Source of the DNA: Metaruminococcus_A sp900762715
Lineage (GTDB): Bacteria > Bacillota > Clostridia > Oscillospirales > Ruminococcaceae
NCBI GenBank assembly: GCA_048204295.1
Contig: DBFBLF010000082.1
Coordinates: forward strand, 1-29,717
Length of the DNA stretch: 29,717 nt
Reading direction: 5' to 3'
This document shows, one piece after another, positions 7,524 through 15,158 of the stretch. The notes beneath the pieces were generated by a model, which was not told where the DNA came from, did not search any database, and worked only from the letters and a program-made list of their open reading frames with translations. The position numbers and the translations under genes are program-made. How positions within the stretch are numbered: position 1 is the stretch's first letter; each line of letters opens with the position of its first letter.

Positions 7524-8186
7524 TTACATCTCCCGTTCAAAATTGAATTTTTTCTCAATGTATTTGAACAGCAGGGTCAAGACTGTGTTCATAACGAGAT
7601 AAATGACTGCGGCGACAAAAAACGGCACGATGGTAACATCCCGGTTGACCGCAGTTTTGGCGGCGTGCAGAATTTCCGGGACCGAAACGGCATAAAGAAG
7701 AGAGGTGTCTTTAACCAGCGTAACCGATTCATTTGAAAGCGCCGGCAGCGCCACCCGGAGCATCTGGGGAATAATGATCCGGAAAAAGGTCTGCGGATGG
7801 GAAAGGCCCAACACCTGCGCCGCTTCGTACTGGCCCTTGTCGATAGCAAGGAGACCGCCGCGGAAAATTTCGGCAAAATAGGCCGCATAGTTTAAAACAA
7901 AACCCACGCAGGCAGCAGTAAAACGGTCGAAAACCAGGTATTGGCCGATTCCGGGGATCAGCGGGAGACCGAAATAGATAAAGAGAAGCTGCAAAAGAAG
8001 TGGCGTGCCCCGGATGATATAGATAAACCCGCGCGCCAGCCAAGCCAAGGGTTTAACCCGGCACCGCGCCAGCATGGTGATCCCGAACCCAAACGGCAGC
8101 GAGAGAACAATAACTATGGCAAACAACGCCGTGCTGACAAGCGCTCCTTGGAGCATGGGGCCTAAAATTTGCAGGATGTAATCCAT
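7524..8186 (-). CDS. Amino acid ABC transporter permease
   Basis: An inner-membrane permease of the HisM/GlnP family, 220 aa. Hydrophobic segments are apparent at about residues 15-38, 52-75, 90-107 and 185-206. The EAA loop that docks the ATPase is visible as EAAQVLGLSHPQTFFRIIIP at about 122-141. A single permease gene suggests a homodimeric channel. A strong AGGAGG lies 9 nt before the ATG. The binding protein gene lies 315 bp upstream, separated by a terminator, so this gene is transcribed by read-through or from an unidentified promoter in 8187-8430. The transported amino acid cannot be told from the sequence; related systems carry glutamine, cystine, histidine or arginine. Confidence 0.94.
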   Translation of the reverse strand: MDYILQILGPMLQGALVSTALFAIVIVLSLPFGFGITMLARCRVKPLAWLARGFIYIIRGTPLLLQLLFIYFGLPLIPGIGQYLVFDRFTAACVGFVLNYAAYFAEIFRGGLLAIDKGQYEAAQVLGLSHPQTFFRIIIPQMLRVALPALSNESVTLVKDTSLLYAVSVPEILHAAKTAVNRDVTIVPFFVAAVIYLVMNTVLTLLFKYIEKKFNFEREM

Positions 8187-8432
8187 CCAGAATAACCTCC
8201 TATATTAAGATTGAACTACAAAAACAGTCTACAGGACGGGCTGTAAACGCACGCAAAGCATTCGCCATTAACTACGATTAACGCCAAACAGCACCGCCTG
8301 AAAATTACTCCAATAATTTTCAATTACAACAAGTGTAATAACGTGTTTTCAAATTACCGTTTTACCGTATAAAAGAAAAACCGCAATATTTTTGGGCGCC
8401 GCTACAACGCCGCCCATTAAAACAGAATAACA
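8187..8432. other. Non-coding interval between binding protein and permease genes
   Basis: An AT-rich stretch with no supportable gene. On the minus strand TTGTAA and TAATTT about 16 nt apart, near 8315-8345, could be a weak promoter for the permease-ATPase-radical SAM genes, but the match is poor. An imperfect GC hairpin at 8394-8415 lacks a U tract on either strand. Confidence 0.4.
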
Positions 8433-8467
8433 AAGAAAAATAAGGCATGAACCTGTCATGCCTTATT
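8433..8467 (-). terminator. Intergenic terminator after the ABC substrate-binding gene
   Basis: A perfect 12-bp stem (AAUAAGGCAUGA with its complement, arms 8456-8467 and 8439-8450) with a 5-nt loop, followed in the minus-strand RNA by UUUUUCUUUG. It sits inside the transport operon. It probably lets the binding protein be made in excess over the membrane parts, with partial read-through. Confidence 0.85.
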
Positions 8468-8501
8468 CTATCATTTTTCGCGCCCGTTTGTCCAGCAAAA
8501 T

Positions 8502-9311
8502 TTAGTCTTTAAGCAAAACGTCCTTGCCGAACCATTTGTTTGAGATTTCAGCGGCTTTGCCATTTTCAATCAGCTTATCAATTGCGCCTTCAACCTTGGC
8601 TTTCAGGTCGTCATTCCCCTTCTTAAAAGCAATAGCGTATTCCTCAGCGCTCAAGAAGTCGTCAAGGACCACATATTTGTCCTGATCCTCTTTGATGGAG
8701 TAGTTCGCAACAACCTCATCAAGAACAATCGCGTCAATTCGGCCGGTGGGCAGGTCGGTCAAAGCGAGAACGTTGGTGTCATATTCAACCAGATTGGACT
8801 GGCTGATGAACTCATCATTATTCGCGGCCTTCAAAGCGGTGGAACCCTTCTGAACGCCAACGTTTTTGCCGATCAGGTCTTTACGGCTTTCGATGTCAGA
8901 ACCTTTATTGACCACAACAACCATATGGTTTTCCATATAAGGCTTGGAAAGGTTCATCTTCTCCTGGCGCTCAGCGTCAACGCTCAGGCCATTCCAAATA
9001 CAGTCAATATTGCCGTTGTTGAGCTCCATTTCTTTGGATTCCCAGGCGATTGGCTGAAGAACCAGCTCCATTCCCAGTTCATCGCAGACAGCCTGCGCAA
9101 GGTCAATGTCGAACCCAACAATTTCGTCGTTGTCATCCCGGTAGCCCATCGGCGGGAAGCTATCGTCCAAACCGAGGACAAATTTGGTTTTTTCAGCGTC
9201 GCCGCTGCCGCTCGCATCGGAAGCAGGCGGGTTGTCATTACAGCCGGCAAGCATAGTTAAAGCCATAGCCGCCGCCAAAAAAGCGGCGAAAAATTTACTC
9301 ATCTTTTTCAA
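8502..9311 (-). CDS. Amino acid ABC transporter substrate-binding lipoprotein
   Basis: A family 3 extracellular solute-binding protein for polar amino acids. From a TTG start (9309-9311) it has 269 aa with a lipoprotein signal: lysines, a hydrophobic core, and lipobox LAGC with the lipidated cysteine at C24. A Ser/Gly/Ala-rich linker follows, and then the two-lobed fold beginning KFVLGLDDSFPPMGYRDDNDEIVGFDIDL. The frame is open to an ATG at 9362, but that codon overlaps the predicted -10 element, and an ATG at 9332 lies too near the transcription start. GAGAGGGAG lies properly spaced before the TTG. An ATG at 9302 is also possible but distant from that site. The protein would be anchored on the outer face of the membrane and deliver ligand to the permease encoded downstream. 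Confidence 0.92.
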   Translation of the reverse strand: MKKMSKFFAAFLAAAMALTMLAGCNDNPPASDASGSGDAEKTKFVLGLDDSFPPMGYRDDNDEIVGFDIDLAQAVCDELGMELVLQPIAWESKEMELNNGNIDCIWNGLSVDAERQEKMNLSKPYMENHMVVVVNKGSDIESRKDLIGKNVGVQKGSTALKAANNDEFISQSNLVEYDTNVLALTDLPTGRIDAIVLDEVVANYSIKEDQDKYVVLDDFLSAEEYAIAFKKGNDDLKAKVEGAIDKLIENGKAAEISNKWFGKDVLLKD

Positions 9312-9347
9312 AAGAAACTCCCTCTCTTTCATAAAGTACCTATACAT

Positions 9348-9375
9348 TTTATACTTTAGCATAGTAAAAAGCTAA
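9348..9375 (-). promoter_or_regulatory. Promoter of the ABC binding protein gene
   Basis: Minus-strand TTAGCT (9370-9375) and TATAAA (9348-9353) are separated by 16 nt. The -35 element lies in the descending arm of the upstream GH127 terminator. Transcription would begin near 9341. Confidence 0.45.
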
Positions 9376-9400
9376 CGTTATAAACCGTTAGCTTTTTACT
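9363..9400 (-). terminator. Terminator after the GH127 gene
   Basis: A 15-bp perfect stem (arms 9363-9377 and 9386-9400) with an 8-nt loop. The minus-strand RNA ends GCUUUUUACU. Because the stem carries A runs and U runs at both ends, it could work in both directions. Confidence 0.85.
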
Positions 9401-9455
9401 CTTTTTCCATTTATCTTTATATTCCTTCAAAAAACTTCAATTTTCTCAATAATTC

Positions 9456-11396
9456 TCAATATTTTATCTCCCGGCGGACCCAAACCAGCATTTCACCCTT
9501 GCCGCGGTTATTCCAGTAGCAATATGGAACAAATTTCATAACCGCTTTTTCCTTTTTGGGCGGCGTAGTGCGGTAAAGGGAAGCATTCCCATCGTCAACC
9601 ACTTTAACGCCCTCTGCGGTAATAGTCATCGTCCCGCCGAACAAGGTGTTGTCATACTCTTCACGGAGAGCGGCGTCATCCGGCAGTTCAAACCCGCCAA
9701 GGTTTGCTCCGTTGTCCGCTTCCTCCAGGCAGTAGACCACCGGTCCTTTGACAAGGGCCACCCTGCCAATATCCGCCCGGACTTTGGGATTTGCGTAAAT
9801 CCGCAGGACCGGAATATCCAGAAGGATACTTACAACGGTTTCGCCTTTCCAATTCCGCTTGAGCTTAAGGTAACCTTTTTCAAGAACCTCGTGCGCCGGC
9901 GCGCCGTCAACTGTCATTCGGTTGAGGAACGTATGCTTTGGAAGGCGGAGGGCGAGGGTGAATGGGTCATCTGAATCTGTCTTTACCTTTATCTCGATTC
10001 CAGAACCATAGGGATATTGCGTTCTTACGGAAACCGTAACATCCCTGTCGCCGATTTTACAGTGCGTCTCATTGGAAACATAGAGGTTGACAAACAGGTT
10101 TTCATCGTCTGCACTGTAAATATACTGCCCCAGCGAGGCAAGCGTTCTGATGATATTCGGCGGGCAGCAGGCGCAGCCAAACCATTTTTGCCGCTCGGTC
10201 TTGACATGTCTAAGGTCTAGATTCTTTTCGTCAACGTCCGGAACGACTTCCAGAGGATTAACATAAAAGAAACGATTTCCCTCCAGCGAAATACCTGCCA
10301 GGACTGTATTATAAAGGGCGTTTTCCATGACGTCCGCATATTTTGAATCCCGTTTGATTTCCAGCATCCGTTTGGCGAACATTGCTAGCGCGATTGACGC
10401 GCAGGACTCGGAATAGCTGGAATGATTGGGCAGGTCATAATCCGTACTGAACCTCTCGCCGTTTGCGGCAGAACCGATACTGCCGGTGATGTACATCCGT
10501 TTTTCGGCAATGTTGTCAAAAATGGTTTCGCAGGTCTTTAATAGGGTTTCGTCTCCCGTTTCGCAGGCAACGTCCGCAACCCCCGTATACAGGTAAGCAT
10601 TGCGCACTGCATGGCCCTCGGCCGTATCCTGCTCCCGGATCGGCGCATGAACCTGGTAATAGGTATGGTTAAAAATTTGGGGATCCACTGCCGCCTGTGG
10701 GTCTGAACGGCTTTTTTCCATATCGAAATAAACCGGCTGCTGCCCACGCTCATCAATAAAATATTTAGCAAGGTCTAAGTAACGTTTTTCACCCGTTACA
10801 CGGTACAGTTTTACAAGGGCAAGCTCGATTTCAGGGTGCCCCGGATAGCCATGGATTTTCCCTTCCTCTTTGCCGATTGTATTGCAAATTAGGTCTACAT
10901 AGCGGCAGATGATTTTCAACAGCCTATCCTTACCGGTCGAATTGTAGTAAGCAACCGCCGCCTCAATAAAATGGCCTGCACAATAAAGCTCATGCCAATC
11001 ACGAAGGTTTGTCCAGCGTTTATCAGGTTCCGCTACAATAAAGTAAGTATCGAGATAGCCGTCGTCCTGCTGTGCTTTGCCGATAATTTCAATTGCTTCG
11101 TCTGCAATTTTTTCAAGCTCCGGATCACGGTTAGTCTCAAGATAATAAGCGACGCCTTCCAGCCATTTTGCCACGTCGCTGTCCTGAAAGCATCTCCCTC
11201 CGAACTCCCCTTCTTCCAGCCCGGCCGCAACTTTGAAGTTGTGCATACAGTAACTTTTTTCTGCATCCGGAAGCCGGTCGTTAAGTGCGTCCCACTGGTA
11301 ACTTAACCCAGCCGGAACCGTGTTGATATAGCGGGACCAATAATTGTCATGAATTGCAATATTTTTCAAAGGTAAAGACTGAAGCCGTTTCTGCAT
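9456..11396 (-). CDS. GH127 family beta-L-arabinofuranosidase
   Basis: A glycoside hydrolase of family 127 (old DUF1680), 646 aa, close to the family length. GH127 enzymes remove beta-L-arabinofuranose from plant hydroxyproline-linked arabinans and related glycans, using a zinc-bound cysteine as nucleophile. The metal and catalytic set is intact: E330 and C332 in SSYSESCASI and C410-C411 in FGCACCPPN. The spacing corresponds to E338, C340, C417 and C418 of Bifidobacterium HypBA1. The (alpha/alpha)6 barrel is followed by C-terminal beta domains. There is no signal peptide, so it acts inside the cell on imported oligosaccharides. No sugar transporter is next to it; the adjacent ABC system is for amino acids. 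It has its own promoter and terminator and diverges from a regulator gene that probably controls it. AAGGGG precedes the ATG. Confidence 0.93.
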   Translation of the reverse strand: MQKRLQSLPLKNIAIHDNYWSRYINTVPAGLSYQWDALNDRLPDAEKSYCMHNFKVAAGLEEGEFGGRCFQDSDVAKWLEGVAYYLETNRDPELEKIADEAIEIIGKAQQDDGYLDTYFIVAEPDKRWTNLRDWHELYCAGHFIEAAVAYYNSTGKDRLLKIICRYVDLICNTIGKEEGKIHGYPGHPEIELALVKLYRVTGEKRYLDLAKYFIDERGQQPVYFDMEKSRSDPQAAVDPQIFNHTYYQVHAPIREQDTAEGHAVRNAYLYTGVADVACETGDETLLKTCETIFDNIAEKRMYITGSIGSAANGERFSTDYDLPNHSSYSESCASIALAMFAKRMLEIKRDSKYADVMENALYNTVLAGISLEGNRFFYVNPLEVVPDVDEKNLDLRHVKTERQKWFGCACCPPNIIRTLASLGQYIYSADDENLFVNLYVSNETHCKIGDRDVTVSVRTQYPYGSGIEIKVKTDSDDPFTLALRLPKHTFLNRMTVDGAPAHEVLEKGYLKLKRNWKGETVVSILLDIPVLRIYANPKVRADIGRVALVKGPVVYCLEEADNGANLGGFELPDDAALREEYDNTLFGGTMTITAEGVKVVDDGNASLYRTTPPKKEKAVMKFVPYCYWNNRGKGEMLVWVRREIKY

Positions 11397-11543
11397 GGTA
11401 GTTTCCCCTTTTCAAATTCTTATTTTGGACGGCCTTTCTGCCGGGATACGCCGCAGGGCGGGCGCCCGCTTGTTCTTCCAACAAGAAATTTTCATATTTC
11501 GGCACAAATGTCCATATTACAGTCCAGAGCGGCACAACCGCTA
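11397..11543 (-). promoter_or_regulatory. Structured 5' untranslated region of the GH127 mRNA
   Basis: About 150 nt separate the predicted start (near 11547) from the GH127 ATG. The region holds a perfect palindrome GCGGGCGCCCGC (11458-11469) abutting a hairpin CUUGUU/AACAAG (11469-11485). No terminator U tract follows. Its role is unknown; it is GC-rich compared with the rest of the intergenic region. Confidence 0.35.
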
Positions 11544-11600
11544 TTTTGGCTTTATTATAGCATTGGCTTTTGTAAAACACAATCGGTCCAAAAGCCAAAA
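11544..11600 (-). promoter_or_regulatory. GH127 promoter flanked by inverted TTTTGGCTTT repeats
   Basis: The minus-strand promoter is TTGTGT (11577-11582), 17 nt, TATAAT (11554-11559), a near-ideal -10. TTTTGGCTTT at 11544-11553 abuts the -10 and its exact reverse complement lies at 11591-11600, just upstream of the -35. A third copy of the core TTGGCTTT is at 11564-11571 inside the spacer. This looks like a multi-site operator for a dimeric regulator. Confidence 0.65.
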
Positions 11601-11656
11601 ACATGGGTTATTTTCCGGGATTTCCTGTTTTTGTACCAAAATTTTAAGTTTATCTA

Positions 11657-11700
11657 TAGTAATTATTGATATTTACTAAAATAACACGATATGTTATACT
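11657..11700 (+). promoter_or_regulatory. Regulator gene promoter with overlapping palindrome
   Basis: The plus-strand promoter is TTTACT (11672-11677), 17 nt, TATACT (11695-11700). A 22-bp imperfect palindrome spans 11657-11678: half-sites TAGTAA and TTACTA, with TAT/ATA also paired inside. It covers the -35, which would suit autorepression by the regulator it precedes. Confidence 0.6.
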
Positions 11701-11738
11701 GAATCCAGTTCGAAACAACAAGTCAAAGCGGTGATTCT

Positions 11739-12656
11739 ATGAGAGAAATCAACAATTTAAACGAAACATATCTATTTTGCAAAGCGCTTGGCTCTGACAT
11801 CCGGGTTAAAATCATCAAGCTGCTCCACGAGCACAAGTCAATGAATTTAAACGAGCTCTCTGATGTTTTGGGCGTGACCAACGGCGCCATGACTGCGCAC
11901 ATTAAGCTTTTGGCAGACGCCGGGGTCATTGAGATTACCCATTCCTCCGGGAAGCGGGGTTCTCAGAAAATCTGCTCCTTGAAGGAAACCAAGGTTCTGA
12001 TTGACCCTTTCCGCTGTGCCTGCGCGGTCAATACATATGCCGCCGATATTCCAATCGGAAGCTACTGCAATTATGACGTCAGCCCCGCCTGCGGGCTGGC
12101 GACCTCGCAGAATTTGGTTGGCGAAATTGACGACCCGCGCTATTTCAGCGCGCCGGAACGGGTAAACGCGGGGATTCTCTGGTTCGCAAACGGCTACCTG
12201 GAATACAGGATTCCAAATTACATCAAACAGGGGCAGAAGCTCAAGACACTGAAATTTTCGTTTGAAATATCCTCCCAGGTTCCGGCGGGCTGCGAAGAGT
12301 ACCCAAGCAACATTAACTTTTCCATTAACGACATCCCTCTGGGTTTCTGGAGCAGTCCCGGCAGCTTCGGCGGAAACGAAGGGCGGTACACACCGTCCTG
12401 GTGGCCTGATTCCTGGGCGCAGTCCGGGCTTTTGAAGGTTCTGTCCATCAACGAGGACGGCGTTTTTATTGACGGGGCGAAAATCAGCGATACCACTGTT
12501 GACGCGCTCAACCTTGATTATCGAAGCAGCATCATCCTGCGGCTTTCTATCAGCCGCACCCGCAGTATCCCCTGCGGCGGGATTACCCTGTTTGGCAGGG
12601 ACTATGGGAACTACAACCAGGATATTAAGTTTGAAGCGCTCTATAAAGAAGTTTAG
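11739..12656 (+). CDS. ArsR-like winged-helix regulator with large C-terminal sensor domain
   Basis: A 305-aa protein with an N-terminal ArsR-type winged helix (about residues 10-85): CKALGSDIRVKIIKLL, then a recognition helix around TNGAMTAHIKLLADAG (47-62), then a wing containing the SSGKRGSQK stretch. The metal-binding cysteines of classical ArsR/SmtB sensors are not evident. The remaining 215 residues form an aromatic- and glycine-rich, probably all-beta domain (SCATSQN-like and GFWSSPGSFGG segments, a TPSWWPDSWAQSG patch) that I cannot assign to a characterised family. Similar proteins are common beside glycosidase genes in Clostridia. The gene diverges from GH127, so it is likely the sugar-responsive regulator of that gene and of itself; that is inference. 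It has its own promoter and a strong terminator downstream. Confidence 0.8.
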   Translation: MREINNLNETYLFCKALGSDIRVKIIKLLHEHKSMNLNELSDVLGVTNGAMTAHIKLLADAGVIEITHSSGKRGSQKICSLKETKVLIDPFRCACAVNTYAADIPIGSYCNYDVSPACGLATSQNLVGEIDDPRYFSAPERVNAGILWFANGYLEYRIPNYIKQGQKLKTLKFSFEISSQVPAGCEEYPSNINFSINDIPLGFWSSPGSFGGNEGRYTPSWWPDSWAQSGLLKVLSINEDGVFIDGAKISDTTVDALNLDYRSSIILRLSISRTRSIPCGGITLFGRDYGNYNQDIKFEALYKEV

Positions 12657-12695
12657 TCAAAGGAGTATGTTCTCCGGCAATGGTTTTGTTGAATC

Positions 12696-12732
12696 AAACA
12701 GGCGCGGGTTTTATCATCCCGCGCCTGTTTTT
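12696..12732 (+). terminator. Terminator of the regulator gene
   Basis: A perfect 13-bp stem AAACAGGCGCGGG/complement (12696-12708 with 12718-12730), 9-nt loop, followed by further T residues. On the minus strand its U tail is poor, but it may also help stop transcription from the convergent phosphatase gene. Confidence 0.88.
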
Positions 12733-12822
12733 AATCGAATAGGCAGAACAATTCTTTTAAAAAACGGCCGGCCATTTTTTCTGAAAATTCTTTGCGCAGT
12801 TGATTAAAACAAATTTTCAAAT

Positions 12823-13548
12823 TTAATGCCGCTCGTCAAAACTCTCATAGGTTTCGCAGAACCGCGCGGCAAAAGCCGGGGGCTCGTCCGCCGCGTAAAG
12901 ATGGGAAAGGTCGCCGAACGACTGACAACGGAAACTCGCAATCCCTTTCTCCCGCTCCTCCGTATAGAGGGTAGTCACCGAAGTCGGCGCGGCGACAAAG
13001 CCCTGCCAGAGCGGCACCGGGGAAATGCCCAGCAGGTGGGACAGTATCACGCAGGTGACGCCAAAATGGCAAAAAAGAACAAGCGTATCGCGGTTACCCT
13101 GCGAAGTGCGGTAAATATTCCCTTCCCGCAGGTAACCGTGCCGTGCAAGGATTCCATCAATTCCGTCCGCGACCTGGCGGAACCGCTTCTTTGCCGGACC
13201 GGAGTGCATCAGTTCCGTCTCAAGCCAGCCTTTTCTATCGTAAAATTCCTCAATCCCTGTCCAGTAAGAGGGCATTAAATCCCAGCAGTTGCCCTTTTGA
13301 GTTCCATCCGGCAGGAGCACTGAGGCATCGAATTCCCGGAGCCAGTCGCATATTTCCGCCTCCCGGCCCATTTTCCCCAGGGTCAGGCTGGCGGTATCTT
13401 TTGCCCGCCCAAGCGGGGAGCAGTAAAACTCTTTAATTTCATATTTTGCCAGACGCTGCGCCAACAGCTCGGCCTCCCTCCAGCCTTTGGGCGTCAGGGA
13501 ATCAGCCTCATAGTCGGGATCCCCATGGCGGATTAATATAATCCTCAT
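12823..13548 (-). CDS. Histidine phosphatase family protein (phosphoglycerate mutase-like)
   Basis: A 241-aa member of the histidine phosphatase superfamily branch 1. The catalytic RHG motif is at residues 7-9 (H8 is the phosphoacceptor) in MRIILIRHGDPDY, the second conserved region is FYCSPLGRAKDTA, and a late FCHFGVT carries the second catalytic histidine. Such enzymes dephosphorylate small metabolites; the substrate is not predictable here and it need not be a glycolytic mutase. The frame can be read five codons further from a TTG, but that would place the start inside the GGAAGGTG ribosome binding site, so I use the ATG at 13546-13548. It is a single-gene unit with its own strong promoter. 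Confidence 0.9.
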   Translation of the reverse strand: MRIILIRHGDPDYEADSLTPKGWREAELLAQRLAKYEIKEFYCSPLGRAKDTASLTLGKMGREAEICDWLREFDASVLLPDGTQKGNCWDLMPSYWTGIEEFYDRKGWLETELMHSGPAKKRFRQVADGIDGILARHGYLREGNIYRTSQGNRDTLVLFCHFGVTCVILSHLLGISPVPLWQGFVAAPTSVTTLYTEEREKGIASFRCQSFGDLSHLYAADEPPAFAARFCETYESFDERH

Positions 13549-13584
13549 TTTTTCACCTTCCAAAAGTCAAAATATCTGTTAAAT

Positions 13585-13613
13585 ATCATACAAGATTCCC
13601 AGAATAAAAGCAA
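13585..13613 (-). promoter_or_regulatory. Promoter of the histidine phosphatase gene
   Basis: Minus-strand TTGCTT (13608-13613) and TATGAT (13585-13590) are spaced by 17 nt, with the start near 13578, about 30 nt before the ATG. Confidence 0.7.
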
Positions 13614-13645
13614 ACCAGAGCAAGAATTTTTCATGTTTTGCAGGG

Positions 13646-13674
13646 TTTTAACCCATACAGTAATGTGCTAAAAT
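13646..13674 (+). promoter_or_regulatory. Promoter of the glpA-like operon
   Basis: Plus-strand TTTTAA (13646-13651), 17 nt, TAAAAT (13669-13674). The -35 is weak and the -10 good. The start would be about 25 nt before the GGAGG site of the first gene. Confidence 0.5.
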
Positions 13675-13706
13675 GATGAATATAAGCTTATCCAAAGGAG
13701 GCGCCT

Positions 13707-15158
13707 ATGCAAACAACTTATGATGTTCTTGTAATCGGAGCCGGTATCACCGGCGGCTGCGTGTTGCACGAACTTTCCAAGTACCAGTTAAACATCGCGG
13801 TAATTGACAAAGAAAACGACGCGGCGGAAGGAACAACCAAAGCGAACAGCGCCATTGTCCACGCGGGGTATGATCCGCTTCCGGGCACAAAAATGGCATT
13901 TCACAACGTTCGGGGTAACCGGATGGTCAAAGAACTCTGCGGCCGTTACCAGGTGCACTACAGTGAATGCGGCTCCCTTGTAATTGCAACCGACGACGAT
14001 GAAATTAAAACCGTTCAAAAACTTTACGAGCGGGGAATCCAAAACGGGGTTCCGGGTTTAAAAATCTTGACCGGTGCTGAAACTCTTGAACTGGAACCGA
14101 ACCTGAATCCGAAAATCCGGTGCAGCCTTTTCGCACCCACAGGCGGAATCGTCAATCCATGGGAGCTCTGTATCGCTCTTGTTGAAACCGCTGTAGAAAA
14201 CGGCGCCGATCATTATTTCAATCACGAGGTCACAGCGATCACGCCGGAGGAAAACGGTTACGCCGTTACCATGAAAAACGGGACTGTTCTTCACACAAAA
14301 TACCTTGTAAACGCCGCCGGGATTTATGCCGACCGGATTCACGCAATGACCGCGCCTGCCGATTTTTCCATTCTCCCCGCCAAAGGGGAATACTACCTGC
14401 TTGACAAAAACCAGGGAGGCTTGGTCGGCCGGGTCGTTTTCCAGTGTCCGACCAGAGCGGGAAAAGGCGTCCTGGTTTCCCCGACTGTCCACGGTAACCT
14501 CATTGTAGGCCCCGACAGAACCGACGGCTGCGGCCGCGAAGACCTGGCGACTGATGGGAAAAACCTGGAGGAAATCCGCAAAATTTCGGAAAAAACCTGC
14601 CAAAAGATAGACTTCCGCCAGTCCATCCGCAATTTTGCCGGCCTGCGCGCCATTTCCGGGCAGGAGGATTTCATCATCCGTGAAATTCCCGGCCTGCATG
14701 GTTTTATAGAGCTTGCAGGAATCCAGTCACCCGGGCTGACCTCCGCGCCCTCCATTGCGCTGGAAGCGCTTGAGCTCCTCCAAAAAGCGGGATTGGGGCT
14801 CATAGAAAAGAAGGAGTTCAAAAATACACGCAAGGTCGTGCGGATGAAAGAGCTCACCCCTGACGAGCAGGAGCAGAAAATTAAGGAAAACCCGCTGTAT
14901 GGCCGGGTGATCTGCCGTTGTGAGACCGTTACTGAAGGGGAAATTGTTGACGCGCTGAAAAGCCCGATTATCCCGCCGTCGATTGACGCGGTCAAGCGGC
15001 GTACAAATGCAGGAATGGGCCGCTGCCAGGGCGGGTTCTGCTCCCCCCGCGTGCTGGAAATTATAGCGCGGGAAAAAGGAATTGACCCGTCAGAAGTGAT
15101 TCAGGATAAGGAAGGCAGCAGAATCCTGCTGCCGCGCGGCGGGGAGGAAAGCAAATGA
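13707..15158 (+). CDS. FAD-dependent oxidoreductase, anaerobic glycerol-3-phosphate dehydrogenase-like (GlpA type)
   Basis: A 483-aa DAO-fold flavoprotein fused to a C-terminal BFD-like [2Fe-2S] domain. The FAD-binding GAGITGG lies at about 11-17, and HAGYDPLPGTKM matches glycerol-3-phosphate dehydrogenases. The cluster cysteines are C403, C405, C440 and C445 (CRC and CQGGFC). In E. coli, GlpA works with GlpB and GlpC to oxidise glycerol-3-phosphate to dihydroxyacetone phosphate under anaerobiosis. Here the next gene is a GlpB-like FAD/NAD(P) protein and the third a DUF1667 protein, a set common in Firmicutes. The electron acceptor may therefore be NAD or another soluble carrier rather than a GlpC membrane anchor. 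No glpF or glpK is in the window, so the substrate assignment rests on family alone. AGGAGG precedes the ATG. Confidence 0.88.
   Translation: MQTTYDVLVIGAGITGGCVLHELSKYQLNIAVIDKENDAAEGTTKANSAIVHAGYDPLPGTKMAFHNVRGNRMVKELCGRYQVHYSECGSLVIATDDDEIKTVQKLYERGIQNGVPGLKILTGAETLELEPNLNPKIRCSLFAPTGGIVNPWELCIALVETAVENGADHYFNHEVTAITPEENGYAVTMKNGTVLHTKYLVNAAGIYADRIHAMTAPADFSILPAKGEYYLLDKNQGGLVGRVVFQCPTRAGKGVLVSPTVHGNLIVGPDRTDGCGREDLATDGKNLEEIRKISEKTCQKIDFRQSIRNFAGLRAISGQEDFIIREIPGLHGFIELAGIQSPGLTSAPSIALEALELLQKAGLGLIEKKEFKNTRKVVRMKELTPDEQEQKIKENPLYGRVICRCETVTEGEIVDALKSPIIPPSIDAVKRRTNAGMGRCQGGFCSPRVLEIIAREKGIDPSEVIQDKEGSRILLPRGGEESK

Noticed and set aside
8394..8415. GC hairpin in the ABC intergenic region as a second terminator
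   Set aside because: The stem has a central mismatch and neither strand has a U tract after it.
11347..11604. Minus-strand 85-codon frame in the GH127 leader as a possible upstream gene
   Set aside because: It begins ahead of the predicted transcription start, lacks a ribosome binding site, and ends inside the GH127 gene in another frame.
12763..12784. GGCCGGCC flanked by A and T runs as the histidine phosphatase terminator
   Set aside because: The palindrome leaves no loop unless pairs are opened, so a stable terminator hairpin is doubtful.
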